Source of the DNA: CAYWMD01 sp964458575
GTDB lineage: Bacteria; Verrucomicrobiota; Verrucomicrobiia; Limisphaerales; JADLHS01
Direction: 5' to 3'
NCBI GenBank assembly: GCA_964458575.1
Contig: CAYWMD010000022.1
Coordinates: 1-64,000, forward strand
DNA length: 64,000 nucleotides
In this document: positions 1 to 9,025 of the stretch, piece after piece
Layout of the letters: every line of letters starts with the position of its first letter
Numbering within the stretch: position 1 is the first letter of the stretch
The notes under the pieces: generated by a model
Database searches by the model: none
What the model was told of the DNA's origin: nothing
The model's input: the letters and a program-made list of their open reading frames with translations, nothing else
Program-made: the position numbers and the translations under genes

Positions 1-2
1 GC

Positions 3-1820
3 CATGCTTCGGTGGTCGCCGCGACAAACGAACTCCAACTCGACGGTCAAATCGTGGACGTGGAGGCGAAGGACGGCGGATACGAAGACAATCCCGGCGG
101 TTCCGGCCCGGGTGGAGCACACATGAAACTCGCGGGGCGGCTGCGCGTTCAGACGGATCGCGGCGCGGTCAAATCGTTCGGCGATCAATTACGTGTCGAA
201 GGTGCAAGCGAAGCGGTGATCCTGTTCACCGCCGCAACCGACTACCAGCTCGCAAAGCTCAATTTTGACCGCCGCCTGAATCCGGCGCGCCGCGCCGAAG
301 CCATTCTCAACCGCGCCGCCGCGAAGTCGTGGCCGCAGTTGTTGACGGCACATTTGACGGAGCATCGCGCCCTGTTCGGGCGTGTTTCGGTTGAACTGGG
401 AACAAACAACGTCGCGGCCGAAGCCCTGCCCACGGATGCCCGGCTCGCCGCCCTGAAAACAACCGCGGACGACCCGGGTTTGGTCGCTTTGCATTTTCAA
501 TTTGGTCGCTACCTGTTGATGAGCAGTTCGCGGCGGCCGGGCCGGCTGCCGGCCAATCTTCAGGGAATCTGGAACGACAAGCTGTGGGCGCCGTGGGAAT
601 CCGATTATCACCTCAACATCAACCTCCAGATGAATTACTGGCCCGCGCGCGCCGGCAATCTGCCCGAAACCGTCGAGCCGCTCCTGGACTGGCTCGAATT
701 GCTGGCCCGCCGGGGACGCGAAACCGGCCGGCGGTTGTATCACTCGGACGGTTGGGCGGCCTTCCTCGCCACGAATCCGTTTGGCCGGGTCAGCCCGAGC
801 GCGTCCACGCTCGACTCACAATTCCTCAACGCCTCGCTGGACCCGCTTTGCGGCGCATGGATGGCGGCGGAATTGTTCGACCAATATCAATTCACCGGCG
901 ATCGCGCGTTTTTGAAACGGCTCTGGCCCGTGCTCGCAGGGGCGTGCGAGTTCATTCTCGACACGCTGGTGGCCGCGCCGGACGGGACGTGGGTCATTGT
1001 GCCATCCACTTCGCCGGAAAATTCCTACGTTGACCCGGTCACCGGGAAGCACCTGCGCATCACGGTCGGCTCGACCTACCACATGAGCATCGTGCGCGCG
1101 GTGTTCGCGGCCACGGAGCGCGCCGCGAGCATCCTCGACACCGGAACAAAGTTGCGCCGACGCATCGCCACGGCGCGGGCCAATCTGCCGCCGCTGAAAC
1201 TCGGCCCGGACGGCCGCCTGCTCGAATGGCTCCAGCCGTATGCTGAAGCGGAGCCGGGTCATCGCCACCTCTCGCATTTGATCGGCCTGTATCCCTTCGA
1301 TCTGATCACGCCGCAAACACCGGCGTTGTTTGAAGGTGCGCGCCGGACGATTCAATTCCGCCTCGACCACGGCGGCGGGAGTTTTGGCTGGAGTCGCGCC
1401 TGGATGATCAATTTTTTCGCCCGGCTTCAGGATGGCGAATCCGCCCGCGAGCATTATCTGCAACTGCTCCGGCAAAGCACGCATCCGAATTTGTTTGATA
1501 ACGTCCCCATGTTCCAAATTGATGGCAACTTCGGCGGCGCGGCGGGCCTTGGTGAAATGCTCGTGCAGAGCCACGAGCGCGCGCCAGGTTCAGTTCCGGC
1601 CCGTCAGGAGTTTGTCATTCACCTGCTGCCGGCCTTGCCCGAGGCGTGGCGCACGGGCTCGGCGAAAGGACTGGGTGCTCGTGGTGGATTCACGGTGGAC
1701 ATCAAATGGGACGATGGCCGGGTGACCTCCTATCGAATCTGCTCCGCCAAACCACGCGCCGTCCGCGTCCGCGTCAATGGTGAGTTGAAGACCATCAAGT
1801 CGGTTGCCCTGCCAGATTGA
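3..1820 (+). CDS. GH95 alpha-L-fucosidase-like glycoside hydrolase, 5'-truncated by the window edge
   Basis: The reading frame is open to the left edge, so the N-terminus lies outside the window. The visible part (about 605 residues) covers the catalytic (alpha/alpha)6 barrel and C-terminal domain of family GH95, enzymes that remove terminal alpha-L-fucose or alpha-L-galactose. Counting from the codon at 12, the signature H200-L-N202-I-N204-LQMNYWP is present. So are a SPENSY segment with E336 (family general acid position) and QIDGNFGG with D504, which correspond to the Asn/Glu/Asp catalytic residues known for the family. The enzyme is probably secreted or periplasmic, but the signal peptide cannot be seen. 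It is followed on the other strand by a cluster of exported proteins. Family assignment is strong; the exact sugar is not determined. Confidence 0.9.
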   Translation, partial: HASVVAATNELQLDGQIVDVEAKDGGYEDNPGGSGPGGAHMKLAGRLRVQTDRGAVKSFGDQLRVEGASEAVILFTAATDYQLAKLNFDRRLNPARRAEAILNRAAAKSWPQLLTAHLTEHRALFGRVSVELGTNNVAAEALPTDARLAALKTTADDPGLVALHFQFGRYLLMSSSRRPGRLPANLQGIWNDKLWAPWESDYHLNINLQMNYWPARAGNLPETVEPLLDWLELLARRGRETGRRLYHSDGWAAFLATNPFGRVSPSASTLDSQFLNASLDPLCGAWMAAELFDQYQFTGDRAFLKRLWPVLAGACEFILDTLVAAPDGTWVIVPSTSPENSYVDPVTGKHLRITVGSTYHMSIVRAVFAATERAASILDTGTKLRRRIATARANLPPLKLGPDGRLLEWLQPYAEAEPGHRHLSHLIGLYPFDLITPQTPALFEGARRTIQFRLDHGGGSFGWSRAWMINFFARLQDGESAREHYLQLLRQSTHPNLFDNVPMFQIDGNFGGAAGLGEMLVQSHERAPGSVPARQEFVIHLLPALPEAWRTGSAKGLGARGGFTVDIKWDDGRVTSYRICSAKPRAVRVRVNGELKTIKSVALPD

Positions 1821-1855
1821 GACGAGGTCCGGTCCCGGCCGCGCATCGGGCCGGA

Positions 1856-4800
1856 TTACTCCGGGGCCAGCCGGAAAAACCCGGCGCTCTCTGACGGGAC
1901 GATCGTCACGCTCTTCTGGCCGTCAATCGTCGTGACTTGATTCGTCAACGTGGACCAACTGATCGGCGGGGAGAGGCTGTCGGCGCGTTGCAGTTGCGCG
2001 GCGGGGCAGGCGGGCCAAATCAGGGTGAGCAAGTTGCCGTTACGTTGCGCCGTCAGTTGCAGCGAGGCGCTGGCAGCGGACGGGGAAAGGTCGTCGAAGT
2101 AACCATTGCGTTTGACGGTGTCCGGGGATGCGACTTTGAGGTAGATGGTCAGATAATCGGCGGTGGCGGGGCCGGTCCAGGTTTTTTGAGTCCAGGCCGC
2201 ATTGGTACTGACCGAAGACCAGATCACGACGTTCGCGTTGGTGCCGCCAGCCGGGTCCACCCCCAGCGAACAGGCGGTCAGGGGATGATCCGCATACATC
2301 CAGGCGCCGACGGTGTAGAGGTTGCTGGTGGTGACCGGGACGCGTTGATAGACGCCGCCTGAGGATGCGCCCGTGCCGAACACCCGAATCCGTTGCGCGT
2401 GGCCGCCGCTGCGCACAATCACGGCTTCATCGTAACCGATAATGGCGCCGGGATCGGTTTCCCATTCGGTCCAGCCATCGGCGATGTAGCCGCCGCCCGC
2501 GAGACTGAAACCGCTTTCAAAGTCAGGGTTCAAGATGCTCAGGCACGGGTCCGGGGTGACGATGGTCAAGGTGGCGGCGGCGGAATTCGTACTCCCATGC
2601 GCATTGGTCACAATGCAGCGATAACCCGCCGCGTCGGCAGGGTCCGCGTCGCTGATGGTCAGCGTGTTGGTGGTCACGCCGGAATAATGGCCGCCGTTGC
2701 TGAGGTTGGTGTTGTTTTTCTGCCATTGATAGCTCAGGGGATTGCTGCCACTGGCCAGAATGGTGAAGCTGGCCGATCCGCCCGTGGGAACGCTTTGGTT
2801 GTCGGGCTGCTGGGTGATGGCCGGCGGAATGTTCACGTTCGTGACGGTCAAGGTTGCCGCAAGGGAGTTGGTGCTGCCGTAAGCGTTGGTCACCACGCAA
2901 CGATAGCTCGCGGCGTCGGTTGTGTCCGCGGCGGTGATCGCCAGCGTGGTCGTGGTCACACCTGAATAATGGCCGCCGTTGTTGAGGTTGGTGCTGTTCT
3001 TCTGCCACCGATAGGTCAGCGGCTCGCTGCCGCTGGCGATCACGTTGAAGCTGGCGTTTTCACCCGCAGGCACGGTTTGATTCGAAGGTTGTTGGGCTAT
3101 GCCTGGAGGAACGGCGGTCAACGCACAGGTCATCGTCACTGCGTCGAAGCATCCTACCTTGGCCGAGGTGCCGCCGATGGTGCGGCCGTCGAGCCAGAGT
3201 GTCATGTTCGTGCCGGTGGCCACCACCGTGCCGCTGAAGGTCGTCCAAAACGTATCATCCCCGTAATCAGCCGCCGGATTCAGATCAACGGCGGTGTTCC
3301 AATTCGTCGAGGCATTGGGACTGACCCGGACCCGCGCGCGGCCGTTGTCGGAATTGCTGCGATACCAGCCGGAGATTTGGTACGTGGCGCCGATGATGCA
3401 ACCGGTGACGTTCTGCCGCACGCCGGCGCTGGCGGTGAAGGCCGCATTGTGCGCCTGGATCTGCTGATATTGAACTCCCTGCGGCGACGAGGCGGTTTGG
3501 ATGGACCAGGCCGCCGTGCTCGGACTGTTGACCTGGTAAGCGGTCCAGCCGGTCGCAACCCCGCCCGAATTGCCGCCCTCGAAGTCGGCGTTTGACAGAT
3601 TGCCCGGCGCGCAACCCACGACCAGGGTCAGCGATGCCGCGCTGGAAGTGTCACTGCCATACAGGTTGGTCACCACGCAGCGGTAATTGCCCACGTCGTT
3701 GTTATCCACGCCCGTGATGGCCAGCGTGTTAGTGGTCACACCGGAATAATGGCCGCCGTTGGTGAGGTTGACGTTGTTCTTCTGCCAGCGATAGCTGAGA
3801 GGAGGACTGCCGGTGGCCGAAATGGTGAAGCTGGCGTTGCCGCCCGTCACCACGCTCTGGTTGGACGGGTCCAACGTCACGTTGGGAGCGCTGGCGGGAA
3901 CGACGAGCAAGCTTTCCGCAATCCAGCCGATGGTCCCGCCGAAATTGCACTTCCACCAATAATAGCCCTTGGCGTAAATGCCATTGAGTTGGTGGCTCAC
4001 GACCGTGCCCTGCGCGCCGGCGGCCGCGGTGGAGTAGATTCCGTAGTTCACACCCGGCCCGAGGCGGATGTTCGCGCTGCCGCTCGTCGTCACTGTCTGA
4101 CCGGCGGCGAACACCGTTGAAGTGAGCCGTGGCGCGAGGTTCACCATCATCACGCCGTTGCAAACCGCGCGCTCGTGTCCATCCGACGGCACGTTCTTGA
4201 TCACGCCGTTGACAATCATTTCCGAGGAGCCGCCGCCGTCGAGGTTCACGCCATCGGTTGCGCCGAGCGCGGCTTTGGCCCAGTAACCCAGGTCCGCGCA
4301 GCCGATGCCCTTGCTTTGAGCTGATCGGCCGTCCACCACCACGAAGAACACGTAATCGTTGTTGTAGCAAATGGCGGTGCGCGGATTCAGATTTACATAG
4401 CCGATGTAACCCGGGTGCGCCACGGCGTCCGGAACGCGAACGACGTTGTTTTTCAGGAATTGAAAGTTGGAGTTGATGGCGGCAAAGGTGTTGGCCCAGT
4501 CAACGCCCGTCGCGGTCTGGCAGGCCGACGTGCCTTGCACCGAGGGGCCATTTTCCTCGTAAAGGTCCTGGAAGATGCGGACTTCGGAGCCGACCACGGC
4601 GTTTTGATTCAGGGTGGTGCCGTCGCTGCCATCGGCGGAGAGCACGATGTGGTCGAAGGGAATCCAGGTTGAGCCGGTGTTCTGGGCCTTGGCGCGGATG
4701 ATGCCGCTGGTGTAGCCCGATCCGGATGTGGTCAGGTTTGGCCGGCTCATCTCGACGAGCACCTCGGTGCGCGTGCCGGCAGGCGTCTGGTTGTTGTATT

Positions 4801-5401
4801 GCGGCGTGAAGAGGATCAGGTCGCTCGCGGCGGGCGCCTGGTTGATGCCATCAATCGGCTGGGTGCTGCCGTTGGACTGAAATTTCACGTACACGCGGTT
4901 GGCCGGATAGTTCACACACTCCCCAATGAATGGCGTCCGGTTGGTCCGCCACGCGAACCCGCTGAACGAATCCGCAAAATAGTGGGTGTGCCAGCCGGAT
5001 TGAATCTGACCGCCCGAGATGATGTAGGTGCTCGTATCGTAAAAGCCGCCGTTGATGGCCACGACCACGTCGTTGCGCGCGCCCCATTGGCCGCCCCACC
5101 AGGTGATGGCGTCGTCATAGCGGGAGGCCTGACCGCTGACGGTTTCGAGATAGCCCGGTTGTTTGCCCTGGCCAATCATCGTATCAATCGTCGCGCCGAC
5201 ATTGGTGCGGCTCATGCGCGTGACGAAGATGTCGTTCGTGCCCCCCACCCGAAAATACTGGTAGTCAATTCCGACCGCGACATTGGTCCATTGCGCGAGC
5301 AACGGGTTCACCCCCGTCAACGCCAAAACCAAAAACGCTAGGTGGCTGAACGTTGCCGGCCAAACGGGGCGGTGGCCATTCGGAGTCCAAGTTCTACGCA
5401 T
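1856..5401 (-). CDS. Secreted phosphodiester glycosidase (NAGPA-type) with SH3, three Ig and two binding-like domains
   Basis: This is a 1181-residue exported protein. A signal peptide (about 1-37) is followed by a phosphodiester glycosidase domain (about 38-430). That domain contains the family core NLDGGGSSEM near residue 385, related to the mammalian uncovering enzyme that cleaves GlcNAc-1-phosphodiesters and to bacterial exopolysaccharide proteins. Then come a bacterial SH3 domain (about 430-500) and an Ig-like domain (505-596). A jelly-roll-like binding module follows (600-760), then two further Ig-like domains (764-857, 860-952). A second binding-like module (955-1107) and a short C-terminal domain common in this phylum complete the protein. 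The three Ig domains all carry an NGGHYSGVTT stretch, showing internal duplication. The downstream neighbour on the same strand, a GH25 muramidase gene, carries the same Ig-plus-module cassette, so both probably act on envelope or extracellular glycans. The real substrate is unknown. Confidence 0.82.
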   Translation of the reverse strand: MRRTWTPNGHRPVWPATFSHLAFLVLALTGVNPLLAQWTNVAVGIDYQYFRVGGTNDIFVTRMSRTNVGATIDTMIGQGKQPGYLETVSGQASRYDDAITWWGGQWGARNDVVVAINGGFYDTSTYIISGGQIQSGWHTHYFADSFSGFAWRTNRTPFIGECVNYPANRVYVKFQSNGSTQPIDGINQAPAASDLILFTPQYNNQTPAGTRTEVLVEMSRPNLTTSGSGYTSGIIRAKAQNTGSTWIPFDHIVLSADGSDGTTLNQNAVVGSEVRIFQDLYEENGPSVQGTSACQTATGVDWANTFAAINSNFQFLKNNVVRVPDAVAHPGYIGYVNLNPRTAICYNNDYVFFVVVDGRSAQSKGIGCADLGYWAKAALGATDGVNLDGGGSSEMIVNGVIKNVPSDGHERAVCNGVMMVNLAPRLTSTVFAAGQTVTTSGSANIRLGPGVNYGIYSTAAAGAQGTVVSHQLNGIYAKGYYWWKCNFGGTIGWIAESLLVVPASAPNVTLDPSNQSVVTGGNASFTISATGSPPLSYRWQKNNVNLTNGGHYSGVTTNTLAITGVDNNDVGNYRCVVTNLYGSDTSSAASLTLVVGCAPGNLSNADFEGGNSGGVATGWTAYQVNSPSTAAWSIQTASSPQGVQYQQIQAHNAAFTASAGVRQNVTGCIIGATYQISGWYRSNSDNGRARVRVSPNASTNWNTAVDLNPAADYGDDTFWTTFSGTVVATGTNMTLWLDGRTIGGTSAKVGCFDAVTMTCALTAVPPGIAQQPSNQTVPAGENASFNVIASGSEPLTYRWQKNSTNLNNGGHYSGVTTTTLAITAADTTDAASYRCVVTNAYGSTNSLAATLTVTNVNIPPAITQQPDNQSVPTGGSASFTILASGSNPLSYQWQKNNTNLSNGGHYSGVTTNTLTISDADPADAAGYRCIVTNAHGSTNSAAATLTIVTPDPCLSILNPDFESGFSLAGGGYIADGWTEWETDPGAIIGYDEAVIVRSGGHAQRIRVFGTGASSGGVYQRVPVTTSNLYTVGAWMYADHPLTACSLGVDPAGGTNANVVIWSSVSTNAAWTQKTWTGPATADYLTIYLKVASPDTVKRNGYFDDLSPSAASASLQLTAQRNGNLLTLIWPACPAAQLQRADSLSPPISWSTLTNQVTTIDGQKSVTIVPSESAGFFRLAPE

Positions 5402-5534
5402 AAATTACTTTGGGTTGCCTCGCTGACTGCTGGTTCATCAGGACGTCTCGCGCGGTTGTTCCTTACCTCATGAAATCGAGATTCGCCAGTGAAAGTTTGG
5501 TCAACGCGAGATTTCGCGGACACGCCGTCGCTGC

Positions 5535-7292
5535 TTAGGGCGTTCTGGCGCGATAGAACCGGTGCGGGGTGTTCGTCGCGGTGTCGGTGAATTGTAACGT
5601 GCCGTTCGTGTTGATCACATTGGTCCAGTTGAGCCAGCTAACAAGATTGCTGGAGCGCTGGATGGTCACGCTGCGGCCGGGTTCGCCGTTGACCACCAGC
5701 CGCAACTGCTTTTGCGGTAGCATGAACGCGGAATCAATGTGCGGCGGCACCGGCAATCCGGCGCAGGTCACCGTCACCGAGTCGAAGTCCCCGACTTTGC
5801 CCGAGGTGCCGGCAGTCGTCCGCCCGTCGAGCCAGAGCGTCATGCTCGTCCCGGTGGCCACGACCGTACCGCTGAAGGCCGTCCAATTGGTTCCTGCCAC
5901 TTCCTGGGCCGGAGTCAAATTAATGGCCGTGTTCCAGTCCGTGGAAGCGCTGGGGCTGACCCGCACCCGGGCTTTGCCGTTCCCGGAGTTGCTTTTGAAC
6001 CAACCGGCGATTTGGTAGGTCGCCCCGATGGTGCAACCAGTCACGTTCTGGCGCACCCCTGCACTGGCGGTGTGCGCGGCATTATAAGCTTGGATTCGCT
6101 GATAATGTGTTCCCTCCGGGGCCGAAGCAGTTTCAATTGACCAAGCCTTAATTGTGGGACTGTTGACCTCGTAGGCAGTCCAGCCCGTGGCCACGCCACC
6201 GGAATGGCCGCCTTCAAAATTCCCGTTCACCAGCGGATTGGGCTCGCAACTCACCGACAAAGTAAGGGTCGCATTACTAGACGTGGCGCTGCCGTAGGTG
6301 TTGGTGATGACGCAACGGTAGCTGGCCACGTCGTTGTTGTCGGCGCCGGTGATGGTCAATTTGTTCGTCGTGCAACCGGAGTAGTGTCCGCCATTGGCAA
6401 GGTTGTTACTGTTTTTCTGCCATTGATAGTTGAGCGTGCCGCCACCGTAGGCGACGACGGTGAAGTCCGCCGTCCCGTTGGTCACGACGGTGGTGTTGAC
6501 CGGCTGAATTGTGATGCTCGGCGGATTGCTACCGCCGCCGATGAGGTAGGCCTGCAATTCAGCGAGCGTGCCATTGAAGACGTCCAGGTCCGTGGTGCTG
6601 GGGCAGCCCGGCAGGCTGGTCACTTCGCCGGCGTATTGCCAGAACGCCCATTTGGTCCAAGGCGTGCAGGAGGGATTGGCATTTTGAACATCCGGGGTGC
6701 AGGGCGCCGGGCACGGCCAGACGCAGGAGCCACAAGGCCACGTAGCGATCCACACCGGCCAATTGGTCACGGTGATATTCAGGTAGTTCAACGCGAAGTC
6801 TTGGCCGGTGTAAATGATCGGCGAGACTCCGGTCAGGGTTTTGACCCGGTTGCAAAAAGTGTTGGCCCAGGTGGACATGGCCGTTTTGCCCAGCGCGGAA
6901 CCTTCAACTTCCAGGTCGAGCACGGGCCGGAGGAATCCGTTGGTCATGTATTTACCAGCCACGGAAACGAAGAAATCCGCCTGCGCGGTCGCGGTGTTGT
7001 TCGTGGGACGCGCAAAGTGATAAGGGCCGATCAAGATGCCCGCCGCCCGGGCGTTGGCCATGTTCGCGTCCAGGGTGTCGTCGGCATACCAGTTACTCTC
7101 GGTGGCTTTCGTGAAGGCGAACTTGATTCCGTTTGTGGCGACCACCGCCCAGTTGATGACGCCGTTCCAATGCGACGTATCAATGCCGATGGGTTTTTGT
7201 GCGGCGACGGGCGAGGGCGAACACAGCCCGACGGCAAGCAACGTACAAAAAAAAAGGTTTGAACTAAAACCGGCGGCTGAGACTCGATTCAT
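5535..7292 (-). CDS. Secreted GH25 muramidase (lysozyme) with Ig and binding-like domains
   Basis: This is a 585-residue protein. I start it at the ATG at 7292 because it gives a clean signal peptide ending near AAQ32 and has an AGGAG about 10 nt upstream. An ATG at 7319 is possible. Residues 33-250 form a GH25 catalytic domain, which cleaves the MurNAc-GlcNAc bond of peptidoglycan. The N-terminal GIDTSHWNG contains D38, and the PVLDLEVEG strand carries the D126-x-E128 pair. A Cys-rich loop (WPCGSCVWPCPAPC) precedes the end of the domain and may be disulphide bonded. Residues 254-345 are an Ig-like domain and 349-509 a binding-like module; both closely resemble those of the glycosidase gene ending at 1856. 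A role in wall remodelling, competition or feeding on other bacteria is inference. Confidence 0.88.
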   Translation of the reverse strand: MNRVSAAGFSSNLFFCTLLAVGLCSPSPVAAQKPIGIDTSHWNGVINWAVVATNGIKFAFTKATESNWYADDTLDANMANARAAGILIGPYHFARPTNNTATAQADFFVSVAGKYMTNGFLRPVLDLEVEGSALGKTAMSTWANTFCNRVKTLTGVSPIIYTGQDFALNYLNITVTNWPVWIATWPCGSCVWPCPAPCTPDVQNANPSCTPWTKWAFWQYAGEVTSLPGCPSTTDLDVFNGTLAELQAYLIGGGSNPPSITIQPVNTTVVTNGTADFTVVAYGGGTLNYQWQKNSNNLANGGHYSGCTTNKLTITGADNNDVASYRCVITNTYGSATSSNATLTLSVSCEPNPLVNGNFEGGHSGGVATGWTAYEVNSPTIKAWSIETASAPEGTHYQRIQAYNAAHTASAGVRQNVTGCTIGATYQIAGWFKSNSGNGKARVRVSPSASTDWNTAINLTPAQEVAGTNWTAFSGTVVATGTSMTLWLDGRTTAGTSGKVGDFDSVTVTCAGLPVPPHIDSAFMLPQKQLRLVVNGEPGRSVTIQRSSNLVSWLNWTNVINTNGTLQFTDTATNTPHRFYRARTP

Positions 7293-7526
7293 GAAATGGC
7301 GACTCCTAATAGAATCCACGTCTGGCTGGTTAAAGTCGCGAACACGGACTTTGTGCCTCTACGGCTTGCGCCGGTGGTGGGTAGTAACATCATCTGACTG
7401 AGTTTAGCTAACCACCCCTATTACCCTTGGTCAAGAGTCAAACCCGCAAATACTGGCCGGACATCGCGAATGACCCGCCCAAGGAATGCGAAATTCGCCC
7501 ACCCGTCTGGCTTTCGCGTGACAGAA

Positions 7527-8903
7527 TCAAATCTCCTTCCACGCGCCCGGCACGGGAACGGGATAACTACCCTTCGCATCGGCTTGAACGGGCACAGGAC
7601 TGTCGGTCGCAAAGTTAACACTCTTGCAGAATTCAAATTCTGACCCCATCGTTTCGTCCCACGTGATGGTCCTGCCCATGTGAACCGCCGCGCGGCCCAT
7701 GATGACCGCGAGGTTTGAATAAGCGGAGCGCTTGAGTTCGTTGTGCGGACGATTGTTGCGAATGGCGGCGAGCAGCGCGCTCCATTCGGCGACATACGGA
7801 CTGATGGTTTCCTTCGGCGGCCGCCACGCGATGTTGCTGTTGACGGTGCGCTGGTCCTTGTACATGTGCGCGGTGGGCGCGTGAATGTTGCCGGAAAACT
7901 GCGCCGCGCATTTCGTGCCGTGTATGTAAGTGGAGAAATCATCCTCTGTCTTGGGAATGTAACGTCCATCCACCGTTGCCTTGGTTCCGTTCGCAAACGT
8001 GTACTCGATGGCGTAGGTGTCGAAGTTCTGCCCGCCATCCGTGTTGTTCGGCGCACGACCGCCCAGTCCGTGCGCACTGACGGGCCAGCCGTCCATGATC
8101 CAGCAACACTCGTCAATCTGATGAATCATTAGCTCGCTCAGAATTCCGGAGGATACCCAGAAGAAATGGCCGGCGTGTGCGACCTGCCAGAGCAATTCGT
8201 TTTCGCCGTTCGGACGAAGTCCGAGACGATACGCCCCGCCCATCCGGTAAGCGCGGACGAGCAGTATTTCGCCCATCGCGCCATCGCGGATTTGGTTGAT
8301 CAATGCCTGCCGCGCCGAGGAGTGCCGACACATGATGCCACAGGCGATCTTGATGTTCTTCTTGTCGGCGACCTCGGCAAGTTGGAGCAAGCGCTTCGTG
8401 CCCGCCGGGTCCGGCGCGAAGGATTTTTCCATGAAGACATGCACGCCTTTCTCAATGGCGTAATTGACATGCTCCGCGCGAAACGCCGCGTGCGTGGTTT
8501 GCAACAACACGTCGCCCGGACGCAGACAGTCAATCGCCTTGCGGTAGCCGTCGAAGCCAAGAAATCGCCGCTCCGGCGGCACGTCCATGAACCTGGCGTA
8601 GTTCTGCATCAGTACGGTGTAGGACCTAGTCAGCTTAGGTTCGAACAAATCTGCCATGGCGACGAGTTTCACCGGACCGCCCTCGGCGTCGCACGCGTTG
8701 CCCACCGCGCCGGTCCCGCGTCCGCCGCAACCGACGATGGCAAGGCGGATCGTGTTGTCCTCCGCCGCGTGAACGTGCGGCAGCGCGACTCCGGCCAGCG
8801 CGGACGCGGCCACCAATTTGCCGCTCGTCGCGAGAAATTCGCGGCGGGAAGAATGATGAGATTGGACGGCCTGGGAACAGGTATCGGGGCGTGATTTATT
8901 CAT
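7527..8903 (-). CDS. Tat-exported Gfo/Idh/MocA family oxidoreductase
   Basis: This 458-residue protein starts at the ATG at 8903, which places a twin-arginine signal (SRREFLATSGKL) at the N-terminus. An upstream extension of the frame to 9029 has no signal-like character and was discarded. A Rossmann fold begins with LAIVGCGGRG, so NAD(P) binding is expected. The family's usual EKP catalytic-site motif reads EKS here (VFMEKSFAPD). The C-terminal alpha/beta domain has the WDE, HMGR and Asn/His-rich segments common in verrucomicrobial and planctomycetal paralogues. Such proteins oxidise or isomerise sugars and glycosides in the periplasm; the substrate is not predictable. It lies between the muramidase gene and the beta-strand genes, all on the minus strand but separated by gaps over 100 bp. 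Confidence 0.88.
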   Translation of the reverse strand: MNKSRPDTCSQAVQSHHSSRREFLATSGKLVAASALAGVALPHVHAAEDNTIRLAIVGCGGRGTGAVGNACDAEGGPVKLVAMADLFEPKLTRSYTVLMQNYARFMDVPPERRFLGFDGYRKAIDCLRPGDVLLQTTHAAFRAEHVNYAIEKGVHVFMEKSFAPDPAGTKRLLQLAEVADKKNIKIACGIMCRHSSARQALINQIRDGAMGEILLVRAYRMGGAYRLGLRPNGENELLWQVAHAGHFFWVSSGILSELMIHQIDECCWIMDGWPVSAHGLGGRAPNNTDGGQNFDTYAIEYTFANGTKATVDGRYIPKTEDDFSTYIHGTKCAAQFSGNIHAPTAHMYKDQRTVNSNIAWRPPKETISPYVAEWSALLAAIRNNRPHNELKRSAYSNLAVIMGRAAVHMGRTITWDETMGSEFEFCKSVNFATDSPVPVQADAKGSYPVPVPGAWKEI

Positions 8904-9025
8904 GGTAGTGCTTTTCGCGTTATTCGCTACGAACTGATTCTGCCATGGGAGTGCTCGCGAATAAAATAAGATTGTAAAACAAAGACAGGGCCAGGGCACA
9001 ACACCTCTGCCTCCCGCCCAGAGCG

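Noticed and set aside
2545..6530. Regular repeats of about 270-300 bp spacing that at first sight resemble a repeat array
   Set aside because: They are the coding repeats of Ig-like domains in two exoenzymes; there are no short identical units with unique spacers, so this is not a CRISPR array.
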